DNA from: Xenopus tropicalis
Taxonomy: Eukaryota > Chordata > Amphibia > Anura > Pipidae
Direction of reading: 5' to 3'
Assembly: GCF_000004195.4 (NCBI RefSeq)
Contig: NC_030683.2
Location: 1,724,620-1,788,619, forward strand
Length of the DNA stretch: 64,000 nt
The number at the start of each line of letters is the position of its first letter. The first letter of the stretch is position 1. This document shows positions 45,248 through 56,250 of this stretch, piece after piece. The notes beneath the pieces are model-generated. The model had not been told where the DNA came from and did not search any database. It worked only from the letters and a program-made list of their open reading frames with translations. Both the position numbers and the translations under genes were made by a program.

Positions 45248-45645
45248 TAGTTAAAGAATAGTCTATTCCTAGTAACTTTGCAATTGGTCTTCATTATTAC
45301 TTTTTTATAGATTTTGAATGATTTACCTTTTTTGTCAACATCTTTTCAGCTTGTACATTGGGGGGTCACTGACCCCGGCAGCCAAACTACTACCAAACTA
45401 CCAAAGCTACAATTTTATCTTTCTATTTAGTCCCATTTTCCAGTCTCTCATTCGCACGCCTGCCTGGTTGCTAAGATAGACAAGACCCTAGCAACCAGAT
45501 AGCTGCTGAAATGCCAAACTGGAGAGCTGCTCAACCAAACGCTAAATAACTGAAAAACCACAAAAACTACAAAATGAAGACCAATTGCAAATTGTCTCAG
45601 AATATCACTCTCTATTTCACAGTAAAAGTTGATTTTTAAGGTTTT
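45248..45645 (-). mobile_element. T2-like MITE, diverged
   Basis: AACTTTGCAATTGGTCTTCA, GGGGTCACTGACCCCGGCAG, TGCCTGGTTGCTAAGATAGA and AGACCAATTGCAAATTGTCT mark a reverse-oriented copy. The central A/T block is shortened compared with the element at 57.7 kb. Confidence 0.75.
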
Positions 45646-46169
45646 CCTACTGTTCCGGATGGAAGGTTCTCCCCAATAGGTAACTGATCCCTTGGCACAG
45701 GCTGCCGGCACCACCCCCAAACCTGGTTCCTGACATCACCAGATGGCAGATGCCCCCCAAACTGTATATAAGGGCAGCAGAGATGTGTATATAGGGCCCT
45801 AGCCCAGCCCCCCCAGTTCCACCCAGGGCACATTGCTCTTCTACCTACCCCAGTTACCTATGGTTCTGTCTCCTTAGCGGAAGGATGTGCTGGAGGGCCT
45901 GAGGTGGAGGAGGGCCTGAGGTGGAGGAGGGCCTCAGCAACGAGAGTCCTAGAGTCAGCGCCAGGTTTCCTTTTCAGGTGCCCATAGGCCACGTCCTGTC
46001 CCCAGTGCTCCGTTTATGGGGTGCCCTAGGCCGTTAGGCCTTACCACAAATCCAGGCCTGCCATGGGTAACCAATGACGGGGGTGTAACTACAGAGGAAG
46101 CTGATCCGGGGGGGTCGGACTGATACGGGCGGGGTCGGACTGGGGGGTGCAGGGCCCACAAGAGCTACT
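45646..46169. other. Spacer with a short tandem patch and a transposon end
   Basis: GGAGGAGGGCCTGAGGT repeats about three times at 45888-45936. GGGGTCGGACTGATACGGGC and GGGGTCGGACTGG (about 46111-46142) look like degenerate CAGGGTCGGACTGG termini. No gene recognised. Confidence 0.4.
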
Positions 46170-46575
46170 GACCCTGAGGCCCCGCACCCCACAAGGTACC
46201 ATCACTGGATGCATCCCCGGCAGGGGCCCTGCCTCGCACCCCTAAACCCCCCGCAGGGGCCCTGCACGCCCAAGGTACCTCCTCTGGACACGTCCCTGGC
46301 AGGGGCCCCCACCACACACCCCTGACCCTCCCGGCAGGGGCCCCACACCCCAAGGTACCTCCACTGGACACGTCTCTGGCAGGGGCCCCGCCATGCACCC
46401 CTAACCCTCCCAGCAGGGGCCCCACACCCCCAAGGTACCTCCACTGGACATGTCCCCTGCAGGGGCCCCCACCACACACCCCTAACCCTCCCAGCAGGGG
46501 CCCCGCACCCCCAAGGTACCTCCACTGGACATGTCCCCTGCAGGGGCCCCCGTCACGCACCCCTAACCACCCCCC
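46170..46575. repeat. About 80-bp GC-rich minisatellite
   Basis: About five units containing CCCAAGGTACCTCCACTGGA and GTCCCTGGCAGGGGCCCC. The first unit is most diverged. The minus strand stays open with Gly/Ala/Pro-rich peptides, an artefact of composition. Confidence 0.85.
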
Positions 46576-46698
46576 CGCCCGACATCCTCAACTGAATGTG
46601 AAATCCATCAGGTGAAGAAAATGGCGGCCAGGGGAAGTGGCAACAGGGTTGGGTCTGGGCTGCAGCGACCCACCGGGTATTTTCCCAGTGTCCCGGTG
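46576..46698. other. Short spacer ending in a transposon terminus
   Basis: Ends with CGGGTATTTTCCCAGTGTCC, the subterminal part of the CAGGGTCGGACTGG element on the minus strand, which flows directly into the next array. Confidence 0.4.
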
Positions 46699-47090
46699 GC
46701 CCAGTCCGACCCTGGCCAGGACTCTAGGGGACCCAGTCCGACCCTGGCAAGGACTCTAGGGGGCCCAGTCCGACCCTGGCCAGGACTCTAGGGGGCCCAG
46801 TCAAACCCTGGCCAGGACTCTAGGGGGCCCAGTCCGACCCTGGCCAGGACTCTAGGGGGCCCAGTCCAACCCTGGCCAGGACTCTAGGGGGCCCAGTCCA
46901 ACCCTGGCCAGGACTCTAGGGGGCCCAGTCCAACCCTGGCCAGGACTCTAGGGGGCCCAGTCCAACCCTGGCCAGGACTCTAGGGGGCCCAGTCAAACCC
47001 TGGCCAGGACTCTAGGGGGCCCAGTCCAACCCTGGCCAGGACTCTAGGGGGCCCAGTCCAACCCTGGCCAGGACTCTAGGGGGCCCAGTA
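46699..47090 (-). repeat. 32-bp minisatellite seeded by a transposon terminus
   Basis: About 12 units of CCAGTCCGACCCTG plus GCCAGGACTCTAGGGGGC. The first element, at 46701-46714, is continuous with the CAGGGTCGGACTGG transposon end on its left. The repeated part therefore consists of the terminal 14 bp plus 18 bp of flank. Later units change CCGACC to CCAACC or AAACC. Confidence 0.92.
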
Positions 47091-47776
47091 AGACCCAAAT
47101 GTGTGAGTAATTTAGATACATCTTGGTAATTATCCAATCATTTGGGGCCTCAGATTGAATGTGCTGTGGGGCCCAATTACATCTCGTTATGCCACTGACC
47201 AATGGTTTAACAGAGTCAGGGATCGGGGTTCAAGTGAATGAGGTGATCCATTAACCCTTTAGTGAGACTATCCCTGTAGATACCCCTGTCTCCCCGCCGT
47301 TCGGATGACTGTAGCCGGTTATATAAATGCCCCTCATTCCGCTGCTTTTTAGCTAAAATTCACTTGAACTGTGAGCAAATAAATCATAATCCCAACATTA
47401 AATAACATCAGCCTCCCATTACATTGTCCCTCCAGCATATTTCCCCATTAAATCTGCACCAATCAGGCGCTGGCACCTTGCAATGTTGGACGGAGCCGTA
47501 AAATGTTGTGGAAAAGGCAATTATGGGAGCTGGCAGCAACGCGCCGCCAGTTGGGCAGTTTATAGCCGCACGTTAAATGTTGGGAAATATACGATAACGG
47601 CCGCGGCGCCCAACACTTTGCTTGAGTCGGGTTTCACTAACGAGATGATCCAGAAACAGAGATGTTTGTAGAACGTGATGCAGGGATATTTATGGGCCCC
47701 GGGAACCGCAGCTTTGGGGCCACAATCTATAGAAACAGCCTCTTCTTCAGCACTGGATTCTTTAATCTGGTAAAGG
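47091..47776. other. Non-repetitive island and left flank of M19 copy 3
   Basis: AT-balanced sequence, CpG-containing near 47500-47640, without recognisable genes. The last 75 bp (47687-47762) form a direct repeat with 49069-49146. Confidence 0.4.
47687..47762 (+). repeat. Direct repeat flanking M19 copy 3, left
   Basis: Shares CAGCTTTGGGGCCACAATCT and ATAGAAACAGCCTCTTCTTC with the segment right of the array, about 90 percent identical over 75 bp. Confidence 0.9.
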
Positions 47777-49061
47777 AAGATGGAGACAGTAGGGCAAGAT
47801 TGAGACAGTAGGGCAAGATGGAGACAGTAGGGCAAGATGGAGACAGTAGGGCAAGATGGAGACAGTAGGGCAAGATGGAGACAGTAGGGCAAGATGGAGA
47901 CAGTAGGGCAAGATGGAGACAGTAGGGCAAGATGGAGACAGTAGGGCAAAATGGAGACAGTAGGGCAAGATGGGGACAGTAGGGCAAGATAGAGAAAGTA
48001 GGGCAAGATGGAAACAGTAGGGCAAGATGGGGACAGTAGGGCAAGATGGAGACAGTAGGGCAAGATAGAGAAAGTAGGGCAAGATGGAGACAGTAGGGCA
48101 AGATAGAGAAAGTAGGGCAAGATAGAGACATTAAGGCAAGATGGAGACAGTAGGACAAGATGGGGACAGTAGGACAAGATGGAGACAGTAGGACAAGATG
48201 GGGACAGTAGGACAAGATGGAGACAGTAGGGCAAGATGGAGACAGTAGGGCAAGATGGAGACAGTAGGACAAGATGGAGACAGTAGGGCAAGATGGAGAC
48301 AGTAGGACAAGATGGGGACAGTAGGGCAAGATGGAGACATTAAGGCAAGATGGAGACATTAAGGCAAGATGGAGACAGTAGGACAAGATGGAGACAGTAG
48401 GACAAGATGGGGACAGTAGGACAAGATGGGGACAGTAGGGCAAGATGGAGACAGTAGGGCAAGATGGAGATAGTAGGACAAGATGGAGACAGTAGGGCAA
48501 GATGGAGACAGTAGGGCAAGATGGGGACATTAAGGCAAGATGGAGACATTAAGGCAAGATGGAGACAGTAGGGCAAGATGGAGACAGTAGGACAAGATGG
48601 AGACAGTAGGGCAAGATGGAGACAGTAGGACAAGATGGGGACAGTAGGACAAGATGGAGACAGTAGGGCAAGATGGAGACATTAAGGCAAGATGGAGACA
48701 TTAAGGCAAGATGGAGAAAGTAGGGCAAGATGGAGACAGTAGGACAAGATGGGGACAGTAGGACAAGATGGAGACAGTAGGGCAAGATGGAGACATTAAG
48801 GCAAGATGGAGACATTAAGGCAAGATGGAGACAGTAGGACAAGATGGAGACAGTAGGACAAGATGGGGACAGTAGGACAAGATGGGGACAGTAGGGCAAG
48901 ATGGAGACAGTAGGGCAAGATGGAGATAGTAGGACAAGATGGAGACAGTAGGGCAAGATGGAGACAGTAGGGCAAGATGGGGACAGTAGGGCAAGATGGA
49001 GACAGTAGGACAAGATGGAGACAGTAGGGCAAGATGGAGACAGTAGGGCAATATGGAGACT
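47777..49061 (+). repeat. 19-bp minisatellite, family M19, copy 3
   Basis: About 68 units of GGAGACAGTAGGGCAAGAT in the same orientation as copy 1. Distinctive variants GAGACATTAAGGCAAGAT (about 48126-48830) occur in pairs about every 190-300 bp and mark internal segmental duplications. The first unit reads GGAAGATGGAGACAG, the same start as copy 4. Confidence 0.97.
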
Positions 49062-49068
49062 GTAGGGG

Positions 49069-49146
49069 TATTTAGGGGCCCCGGCACTGCAGCTTTGGGG
49101 CCACAATCTATAGAAACAGCCTCTTCTTCAGCACAATCTGGATTCT
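49069..49146 (+). repeat. Direct repeat flanking M19 copy 3, right
   Basis: Counterpart of 47687-47762. It continues into CACAATCTGGATTCTTCC, whereas the left copy reads CACTGGATTCTTTAATCTGG, so the junction sequences are shuffled. Confidence 0.9.
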
Positions 49147-50104
49147 TCCAAAAAGCGGTTAAATCCCTGCTAAATGCAGAATATTCCATCTCTACCCATA
49201 ATGCACTGTGCCTGGTGCTGAAGAGCTTACACACCCGGGCTGGGAGAATCATATTTCATTAGCGGCCAATTGCCGGAACCGGTTTACTCTCCGTGTGAGA
49301 AGATTGGGAAATTACCGGCTAATCATGTTCCGTATAATGGAATTGTAATGACAAGTAACGAGCCCCTGAATATATATATATATAATATAATAGCTGCATG
49401 AATAACCGTCATTATATTCCTTTCATTTACAAGATAATAATACATATTGCTTTTACACCAATTATTGCCCCAGTATTTCCCACAATGCAGCAGGTTCTCC
49501 ATCCCTAACAGATTAGTAAGGGTTAACAATTGGTGGGCCAATCAAATCCTTTCAGGTTAGTGGGTAAAGGTTGAAACAAGATCTAATCGGTTACTGCAGA
49601 CCCAATGGCTCTATGGGGCCCCAGGGGCCACTCTCTCCCCAAGGCTACAGATGCGCCACTTTATTCACTTTATTTTACAGAAATGAATTGGATACAGAGA
49701 GGAAAGTCTAAAGGCTTAATGCCCCCCCCCCCCCGACGGCTCCAGAGACCCCCGCACTTATCCGCTCTCACATTCTGTCATAACAAATGTCTCTCCCCGA
49801 CTCGCAGCGCCATAAAGCGCCCGAAACGTTGGCTCTAAAGGTCAGTCTTTAAGCGCTGAGAGGAGCCGACAGATGCGCCACTTACTGCCCCCCCCCACCC
49901 CAGTAATGAGGGGCCTCCGGGAGCGGCTGGAAATGTGTCAGGGGCCGAGAGATCCGGAGAATCTGACATTTCCCGGAGAAACAGAACCTTCGCTGGTTCT
50001 GTAACAGAGACACGAGTTATGAAAGGGGGAGTCGACCTGTTTGATAAGGGCACCCCCAAATCTACGGGTACCGCAGAGCCCCAACTCAGGGATATAGGGG
50101 TGCA
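49147..50104. other. Non-repetitive spacer
   Basis: AT-rich (49360-49480) then GC-richer with C runs (49722-49734; 49890). Open frames of up to 77 codons show no domains. CpG-containing parts at 49800-49990 could be regulatory. Confidence 0.35.
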
Positions 50105-50850
50105 ATAGAGACAGAGAAGAGCGACTAAGCTGATAAAGGGAATGGGCTCAGTTATGGGGAAAGGCTGGCCCAGTTGGGATTGGTTACACTGGGGAAGGGG
50201 CAGTTAAGGGGGGGGTCACTATATATAAATATATAAGGGGGGGCAGTAATGAAATAGAGAAAGTACAGGGAAGAGCGACTAAGCTGATAAAGGGAATGGG
50301 CTCAGTTATGGGGAAAGGCTGGCCCAGTTGGGATTGGTTACACTGGGGGGGGGGGGGGGCACTATATATAAATATATAAGGGGGGCAGTAATGAAATAGA
50401 GAAAGTACAGGGAAGAGCGACTAAGCTGATAAAGGGAATGGGCTCAGTTATGGGGAAAGGCTGGCCCAGTTGGGATTGGTTACACTGGGGGGGGGGGGGG
50501 GGGCACTATATATAAATATATAAGGGGGGCAGTAATGAAATAGAGAAAGTACAGGGAAGAGCGACTAAGCTGATAAAGGGAATGGGCTCAGTTATGGGGA
50601 AAGGCTGGCCCAGTTGGGATTGGTTACACTGGGGGGGGGGGGCAGTTAAGGGGGGGGTCACTATATATAAATATATAAGGGGGGGCAGTAATGAAATAGA
50701 GAAAGTACAGGGAAGAGCGACTAAGCTGATAAAGGGAATGGGCTCAGTTATGGGGAAAGGCTGGCCCAGTTGGGATTGGTTACACTGGGGGGGGGGGGGG
50801 GCAGTTAAGGGGGGGGGGGTCACTATATATAAATATATAAGGGGGGGGAT
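50105..50850 (+). repeat. LINE-derived satellite, family A, copy 3 (inverted)
   Basis: About five units. Here the coding direction is +: EIEKVQGRATKLIKG followed out of frame by GLSYGERLAQLGLVTLG. G runs of 7-19 separate the LINE block from GTCACTATATATAAATATAT. The array ends within a unit at about 50848 (GGGGGGGATATGAGAGAGG). Confidence 0.93.
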
Positions 50851-50927
50851 ATGAGAGAGGAAAGAATTAGAGACCCGCACACACGTGTGTATAGAAATGA
50901 AGTAATGTCCCGGTTGGGGAAGCGCAT
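50851..50927. other. Short spacer
   Basis: Unique-looking join between two repeats; nothing recognised. Confidence 0.3.
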
Positions 50928-51021
50928 TATTATTATTATTATTATTAATATTTATTTATAAAGCGCCAACATATCCCCGCAGCGCTGTACAATAAGTGGG
51001 TTACATACATTGGGCATACAG
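50928..51021. mobile_element. Dispersed retroposon-like repeat, (TTA)n end
   Basis: A (TTA)n run followed by ATATTTATTTATAAAGCGCC, AGCGCTGTACAATAAGTGGG and TTACATACATTGGGC. I remember this as a very common dispersed frog repeat whose end carries TTA copies. Its continuation, AGTAACATATAAAGCAATC and onward, is what becomes tandem downstream. Confidence 0.6.
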
Positions 51022-51942
51022 AGTAACATATAAAGCAATCAGTAACCGATACAGGAGGGGAAGGGAGCCCTGCCCAAAGAGCTTACACTCTACAAGGAGT
51101 AACATATAAAGCAATCAATAACCGATACAGGAGGGGAAGGGAGCCCTGCCCAAAGAGCTTACACTCTACAAGGAGTAACATATAAAGCAATCAGTAACTG
51201 ATACAGGAGGGGAAGGGAGCCCTGCCCAAAAGAGCTTACACTCTACAAGGAGTAACATATAAAGCAATCAGTAACCGATACAGGAGGGGAAGGGAGCCCT
51301 GCCCAAAAGAGCTTACAATCTACAAGGAGTAACATATAAAGCAATCAGTAACCGATACAGGAGGGGAAGGGAGCCCTGCCCAAAGAGCTTACACTCTACA
51401 AGGAGTAACATATAAAGCAATCAGTAACCGATACAAGAGGTGAAGAGAGCCCTGCCCCAAAGAGCTTACACTCTACAAGGAGTAACATATAAAGCAATCA
51501 GTAACCGATACAGGAGGGGAAGAGGGCCCTGCCCCAAAGAGCTTACAATCTACAAGGAGTAACATATAAAGCAATCAGTAACTGATACAGGAGGGGAAGA
51601 GGGCCCTGCCCCAAAGAGCTTACACTCTACAAGGAGTAACATATAAAGCAATCAGTAACCAATACAGGAGGGGAAGGGAGCCCTGCCCAAAGAGCTTACA
51701 CTCTACAAGGAGTAACATATAAAGCAATCAGTAACCGATACAGGAGGGGAAGAGAGCCCTGCCCAAAGAGCTTACACTCTACAAGGAGTAACATATAAAG
51801 CAATCAGTAACCGATACAGGAGGGGAAGAGAGCCCTGCCCAAAAGAGCTTACACTCTACAAGGAGTAACATATAAAGCAATCAGTAACCGATACAGGAGG
51901 GGAAGGGAGCCCTGCCCCAAAGAGCTTACACTCTACAAGGAG
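51021..51942 (+). repeat. 76-bp array grown from a dispersed repeat
   Basis: Twelve units of AGTAACATATAAAGCAATCA, GTAACCGATACAGGAGGGGA and GCCCAAAGAGCTTACACTCT. The first unit is continuous with the dispersed repeat on its left. Variation is mostly CC/CCC before AAAGAG and CACTC/CAATC. Confidence 0.95.
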
Positions 51943-52275
51943 AAAAGGTTTTAGACACAAGGTGTAGTATCCCATCAGGCCGTGCGGTCGCAGGATAAGT
52001 CGCAGTTCGGCGCTGTCGGCAGCAGTGGATTTTCTGATAGTTGTTTGTAACTGGAGATGAAATTAATCCTTCAGAAATGTGATTTTTATCTTTCCTTCAG
52101 GGCTCGACACAGAGAGAAGAACCTGAATGTGATCCCGGGGTCAGATAGAGCCGACCTGATAGTCAGTAACTGAGATCTCTTTTTGTAATAGGGCTGAGTG
52201 TCTGCAGTCTTAATAACCCCTGTCTGGGGAGTGTCAAACACATGGGGCAGGGTAAGTAAAAGGTGGTGTGTACAG
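51943..52275. other. Non-repetitive spacer
   Basis: No recognised feature apart from a CpG-containing patch at 51978-52015. Confidence 0.3.
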
Positions 52276-54622
52276 GAAGATGGAGAAAGTATAGCAAGAT
52301 GGAGACAGTAGGGCAAGATGGAGACAGTAGGGCAAGATGGAGACAGTAGGGCAAGATGGAGGCAGTAGGGCAAGATGGGGACAGTAGGGCAAGATGGAGA
52401 CAGTAGGGCAAGATGGAGACAGTAGGGCAAGATGGAGACAGTAGGGCAAGATGGAGACAGTAGGGCAAGATGGAGACAGTAGGGCAAGATGGAGGCAGTA
52501 GGGCAAGATGGGGACAGTAGGGCAAGATGGAGACAGTAGGGCAAGATGGAGACAGTAGGGCAAGATGGAGACAGTAGGGCAAGATGGAGGCAGTAGGGCA
52601 AGATGGGGACAGTAGGGCAAGATGGAGACAGTAGGGCAAGATGGAGACAGTAGGGCAAGATGGAGGCAGTAGGGCAAGATGGGGACAGTAGGGCAAGATG
52701 GGGACAGTAGGGCAAGATGGAGACAGTAGGGCAAGATGGAGACAGTAGGGCAAGATGGAGACTGTAGGACAAGATGGGGAAAGTAGGGCAAGATGGAGAC
52801 AGTAGGGCAAGATGGAGACAGTAGGGCAAGATGGAGACAGTAGGGCAAGATGGAGACTGTAGGACAAGATGGGGAAAGTAGGGCAAGATGGAAACAGTAG
52901 GGCAAGATGGAGACAGTAGGGCAAGATGGGGACAGTAGGGCAAGATGGAGACAGTAGGGCAAGATGGAGACAGTAGGGCAAGATGGAGACTGTAGGACAA
53001 GATGGGGAAAGTAGGGCAAGATGGAGACAGTAGGGCAAGATGGAGACAGTAGGGCAAGATGGAGACAGTAGGGCAAGATGGGGACAGTAGGGCAAGATGG
53101 GGAAAGTAGGGCAAGATGGGGACAGTAGGGCAAGATGGAGACAGTAGGGCAAGATGGAGACTGTAGGACAAGATGGGGAAAGTAGGGCAAGATGGAGACA
53201 GTAGGGCAAGATGGAGACAGTAGGGCAAGATGGGGACAGTAGGGCAAGATGGGGAAAGTAGGGCAAGATGGAGACAGTAGGACAAGATGGGGACAATAGG
53301 GCAAGATGGAGACAGTAGGGCAAGATGGAGACAGTAGGGCAAGATGGGGACAGTAGGGCAAGATGGACACAGTAGGGCAAGATTCGGACAGTAGGGCAAG
53401 ATGTAGACAGTAGGGCAAGATGGGGACAGTAGGACAAGATGGGGACAGTAGGGCAAGATGGGGACAGTAGGGCAAGATGGAGACAGTAGGGCAAGATGGG
53501 GACAGTAGGGCAAGATGGAGACAGTAGGGCAAGATGGGGACAGTAGGGCAAGATGGGGACAGTAGGGCAAGATGGAGACAGTAGGGCAAGATGGGAGACA
53601 GTAGGGCAAGATGGGGACAGTAGGGCAAGATGGGGACAGTAGGGCAAGATGGAGACAGTAGGGCAAGATGGAGACAGTAGGGCAAGATGGGGACAGTAGG
53701 GCAAGATGGGGACAGTAGGGCAGATGGGACAGTAGGGCAAGATGGAGACAGTAGGACAAGATGGGGACAGTAGGGCAAGATGGGGACAGTAGGGCAAGAT
53801 GGAGACAGTAGGGCAAGATGGGGACAGTAGGGCAAGATGGAGACAGTAGGGCAAGATGGGGACAGTAGGGCAAGATGGAGACAGTAGGGCAAGATGGGGA
53901 CAGTAGGGCAAGATGGGGACAGTAGGGCAAGATGGAGACAGTAGGGCAAGATGGAGACAGTAGGGCAAGATGGGGACAGTAGGGCAAGATGGAGACAGTA
54001 GGGCAAGATGGGGACAGTAGGGCAAGATGGAGACAGTAGGGCAAGATGGGGACAGTAGGGCAAGATGGGGACAGTAGGGCAAGATGGAGACAGTAGGGCA
54101 AGATGGAGACAGTAGGGCAAGATGGAGACAGTAGGACAAGATGGAGACAGTAGGACAAGATGGAGACAGTAGGACAAGATGTAGACAGTAGGGCAAGATG
54201 GAGACAGAAGGACAAGATGGAGACAGTAGGACAAGATGGAGACAGTAGGACAAGATGGAGACAGTAGGGCAAGATGGGGACAGTAGGGCAAGATGGAGAC
54301 AGTAGGGCAAGATGGAGACAGTAGGACAAGATAGAGACAGTAGGACAAGATGGGGGCAGTAGGACAAGATGGAGACAGTAGGGCAAGATGGAGACAGTAG
54401 GGCAAGATGGAGACAGTAGGGCAAGATGGGGACAGTAGGGCAAGATGGAGACAGTAGGGTAAGATGGGGACAGTAGGACAAGATGGAGACAGTAGGGCAA
54501 GATGGGGACAGTAGGGCAAGATGGAGACAGTAGGGTAAGATGGGGACAGTAGGACAAGATGGAGACAGTAGGGCAAGATGGGGACAGTAGGACAAGATGG
54601 AGACAGTAGGGTAAGATGGGGA
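52276..54622 (+). repeat. 19-bp minisatellite, family M19, copy 4
   Basis: About 123 units, the longest copy. It begins GGAAGATGGAGAAAG as copy 3 does. Blocks such as GAGACTGTAGGACAAGATGG followed by GGAAAGTAGGG recur at about 52760, 52853, 52988 and 53158, showing local segmental duplications of about 95-170 bp. Minus-strand open frames reach 872 codons and are artefacts. Confidence 0.97.
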
Positions 54623-55190
54623 CTGAGTGAGGAGCCGGTGCCCATTCCCAGACTGGCACGGTGGCACCGCGTTTCTCTGTATCTCGTTCTGTTTTCCGGC
54701 TCATCTACAGATCATGTTGTTGCCCCAGATACGGGGGGGGGGGGGGGGGGGACTGACAATACGTATTTATTTATTAAAACCTTTTTGTGAGCTTCCCTGT
54801 CAGCTCCGGGCTCTGTGAGCCAATCAATGGGGCCGGGGTGCTGGCGCTGAACCGAAACGCCAAGTGTGGATCCTGCAGCAAAAACTAACAGCTGCCCCCC
54901 CTCTGTAGTCGGGGGGGGGATCACTTTATTATTATTTATATAGATGGGGGTTCCCCTCCCAATGTGGGGCTCATTTAGAAACTTCGCACAACGCAGAATA
55001 ATTCGTAAACGTATTTGCCCGTGTTTATATTTATAAAGCGGAACGAGATTGGGGCATTTAATGCGCAAACTTAATTGCGATTTTTTTATTCGCAGTGCGG
55101 TTGCAATAACCGCCGTGCTCCCCCCGCCTCAAATTTGGGTTAAGTTGGGTAGGTTGTGACCACAGCACCTATTTATGTTCTGCATAACGT
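54623..55190. other. Non-repetitive spacer with a long G run
   Basis: A G run of about 18 at 54733 could form a quadruplex. The stretch 54960-55130 (AACTTCGCACAACGCAGAAT, AATTGCGATTTTTTTATTCG) resembles a degenerate frog MITE. No gene recognised. Confidence 0.35.
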
Positions 55191-55612
55191 GCGACCCCCC
55201 CAGACCCCCTACCCCAAAATGTGCACCCCCAGACTCTAGAATAATACATTTATACCCCCTACCCCATAATGTGCACCCCCAGACTCTAGAATAATACATT
55301 TATACCCCCTACCCCATAATGTGCAACCCCCCCAGACCCCCTACCCCATAATGTGCAACCCCCCCAGACCCCCTACCCCATAATGTGCGACCCCCCCAGA
55401 CCCCCTACCCCATAATGTGCGACCCCCCCAGACCCCCTACCCCATAATGTGCGACCCCCCCAGACCCCCTACCCCATAATGTGCACCCCCAGACTCTAGA
55501 ATAATACATTTATACCCCCTACCCCATAATATGCACCCCCAGACTCTAGAATAATACATTTATACCCCCTACCCCATAATGTGCAACCCCCCCAGACCCC
55601 ACATATATATTT
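55191..55612. repeat. Compound 32-bp and 50-bp repeat
   Basis: Two unit types share CCCCCTACCCCATAATGTGC. One is followed by GACCCCCCCAGA (32 bp in all), the other by ACCCCCAGACTCTAGAATAA plus TACATTTATA (about 50 bp). They occur as two long, five or six short, then two long units. Ends at ACCCCACATATATATTTAC. Confidence 0.9.
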
Positions 55613-56250
55613 ACACCCATAAGAGAAACTGTTATTTTCTGGCCAATATAAAACCAGAAACACTAAGGACTTTGCTGCTCATGAAAAGGAATGGGGGCAA
55701 GGAGGGGACTGTTTATTCAGAGGTCTGATAGGACAATATTATTCCGGGGTGATTATTTTACCCTAATTGATAGTCTGTGATGCCCTTGCCCGGTTACGAT
55801 GCCAACGCGGCGCGGATCATCAGTCAATCAGATTAGGGGAGATTTATATTCAGGACTCAAGGAAAGTCGTCTCTCAGGCGAATGTAGATTCCCTTGATAA
55901 ATAAGTGCCCCCCCCCCGTAATCCCAGGGAAGTGAATGTCACTTGGGTATAAACAGAGATTAGGGGAGCGGCGCTGATACAGAGATGTCCCTGTTATTAA
56001 CCAATCGCGGCACGTTCCCCCCCCCCCGGCTGACAGGCGGCTCCGCGCGGCTCAGGGGACCCTGATCTGTTATTCATTGTCATACGTTTAATCTAATTCA
56101 TTTCTTTCCCTTTATCCTGTAAATGTGAGACCCGGCACCGGCGCAGCGTTGCATTACATGCGCTCTGCTTGTGCCAGATGTAATGATACCCGCAGCCAGC
56201 CAATCCTGCGCGACCCTGGGGCCCGAACCCCGCCGGCTTCCTAGGAGCCC
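55613..56250. other. Non-repetitive island
   Basis: CpG-containing balanced sequence (GATGCCAACGCGGCGCGGAT near 55798; CGTTTAATCTAATTCATTTC near 56085) with C runs at 55909 and 56018. No gene; candidate regulatory DNA. Confidence 0.4.

Noticed and set aside
36621..51942. A clean large inverted duplication centred near 44.5 kb
   Set aside because: Family orientation is mirrored, but the unique spacers (39971-40516 against 49147-50104) share no visible homology and family B breaks the symmetry.
52086..54704. Three overlapping open frames of 803-872 codons (PSCPTVSILPYCLHL repeats)
   Set aside because: All three frames are open because the 19-bp unit has no stop. The peptide period of 19 residues follows the DNA unit, so this is not protein-level selection.
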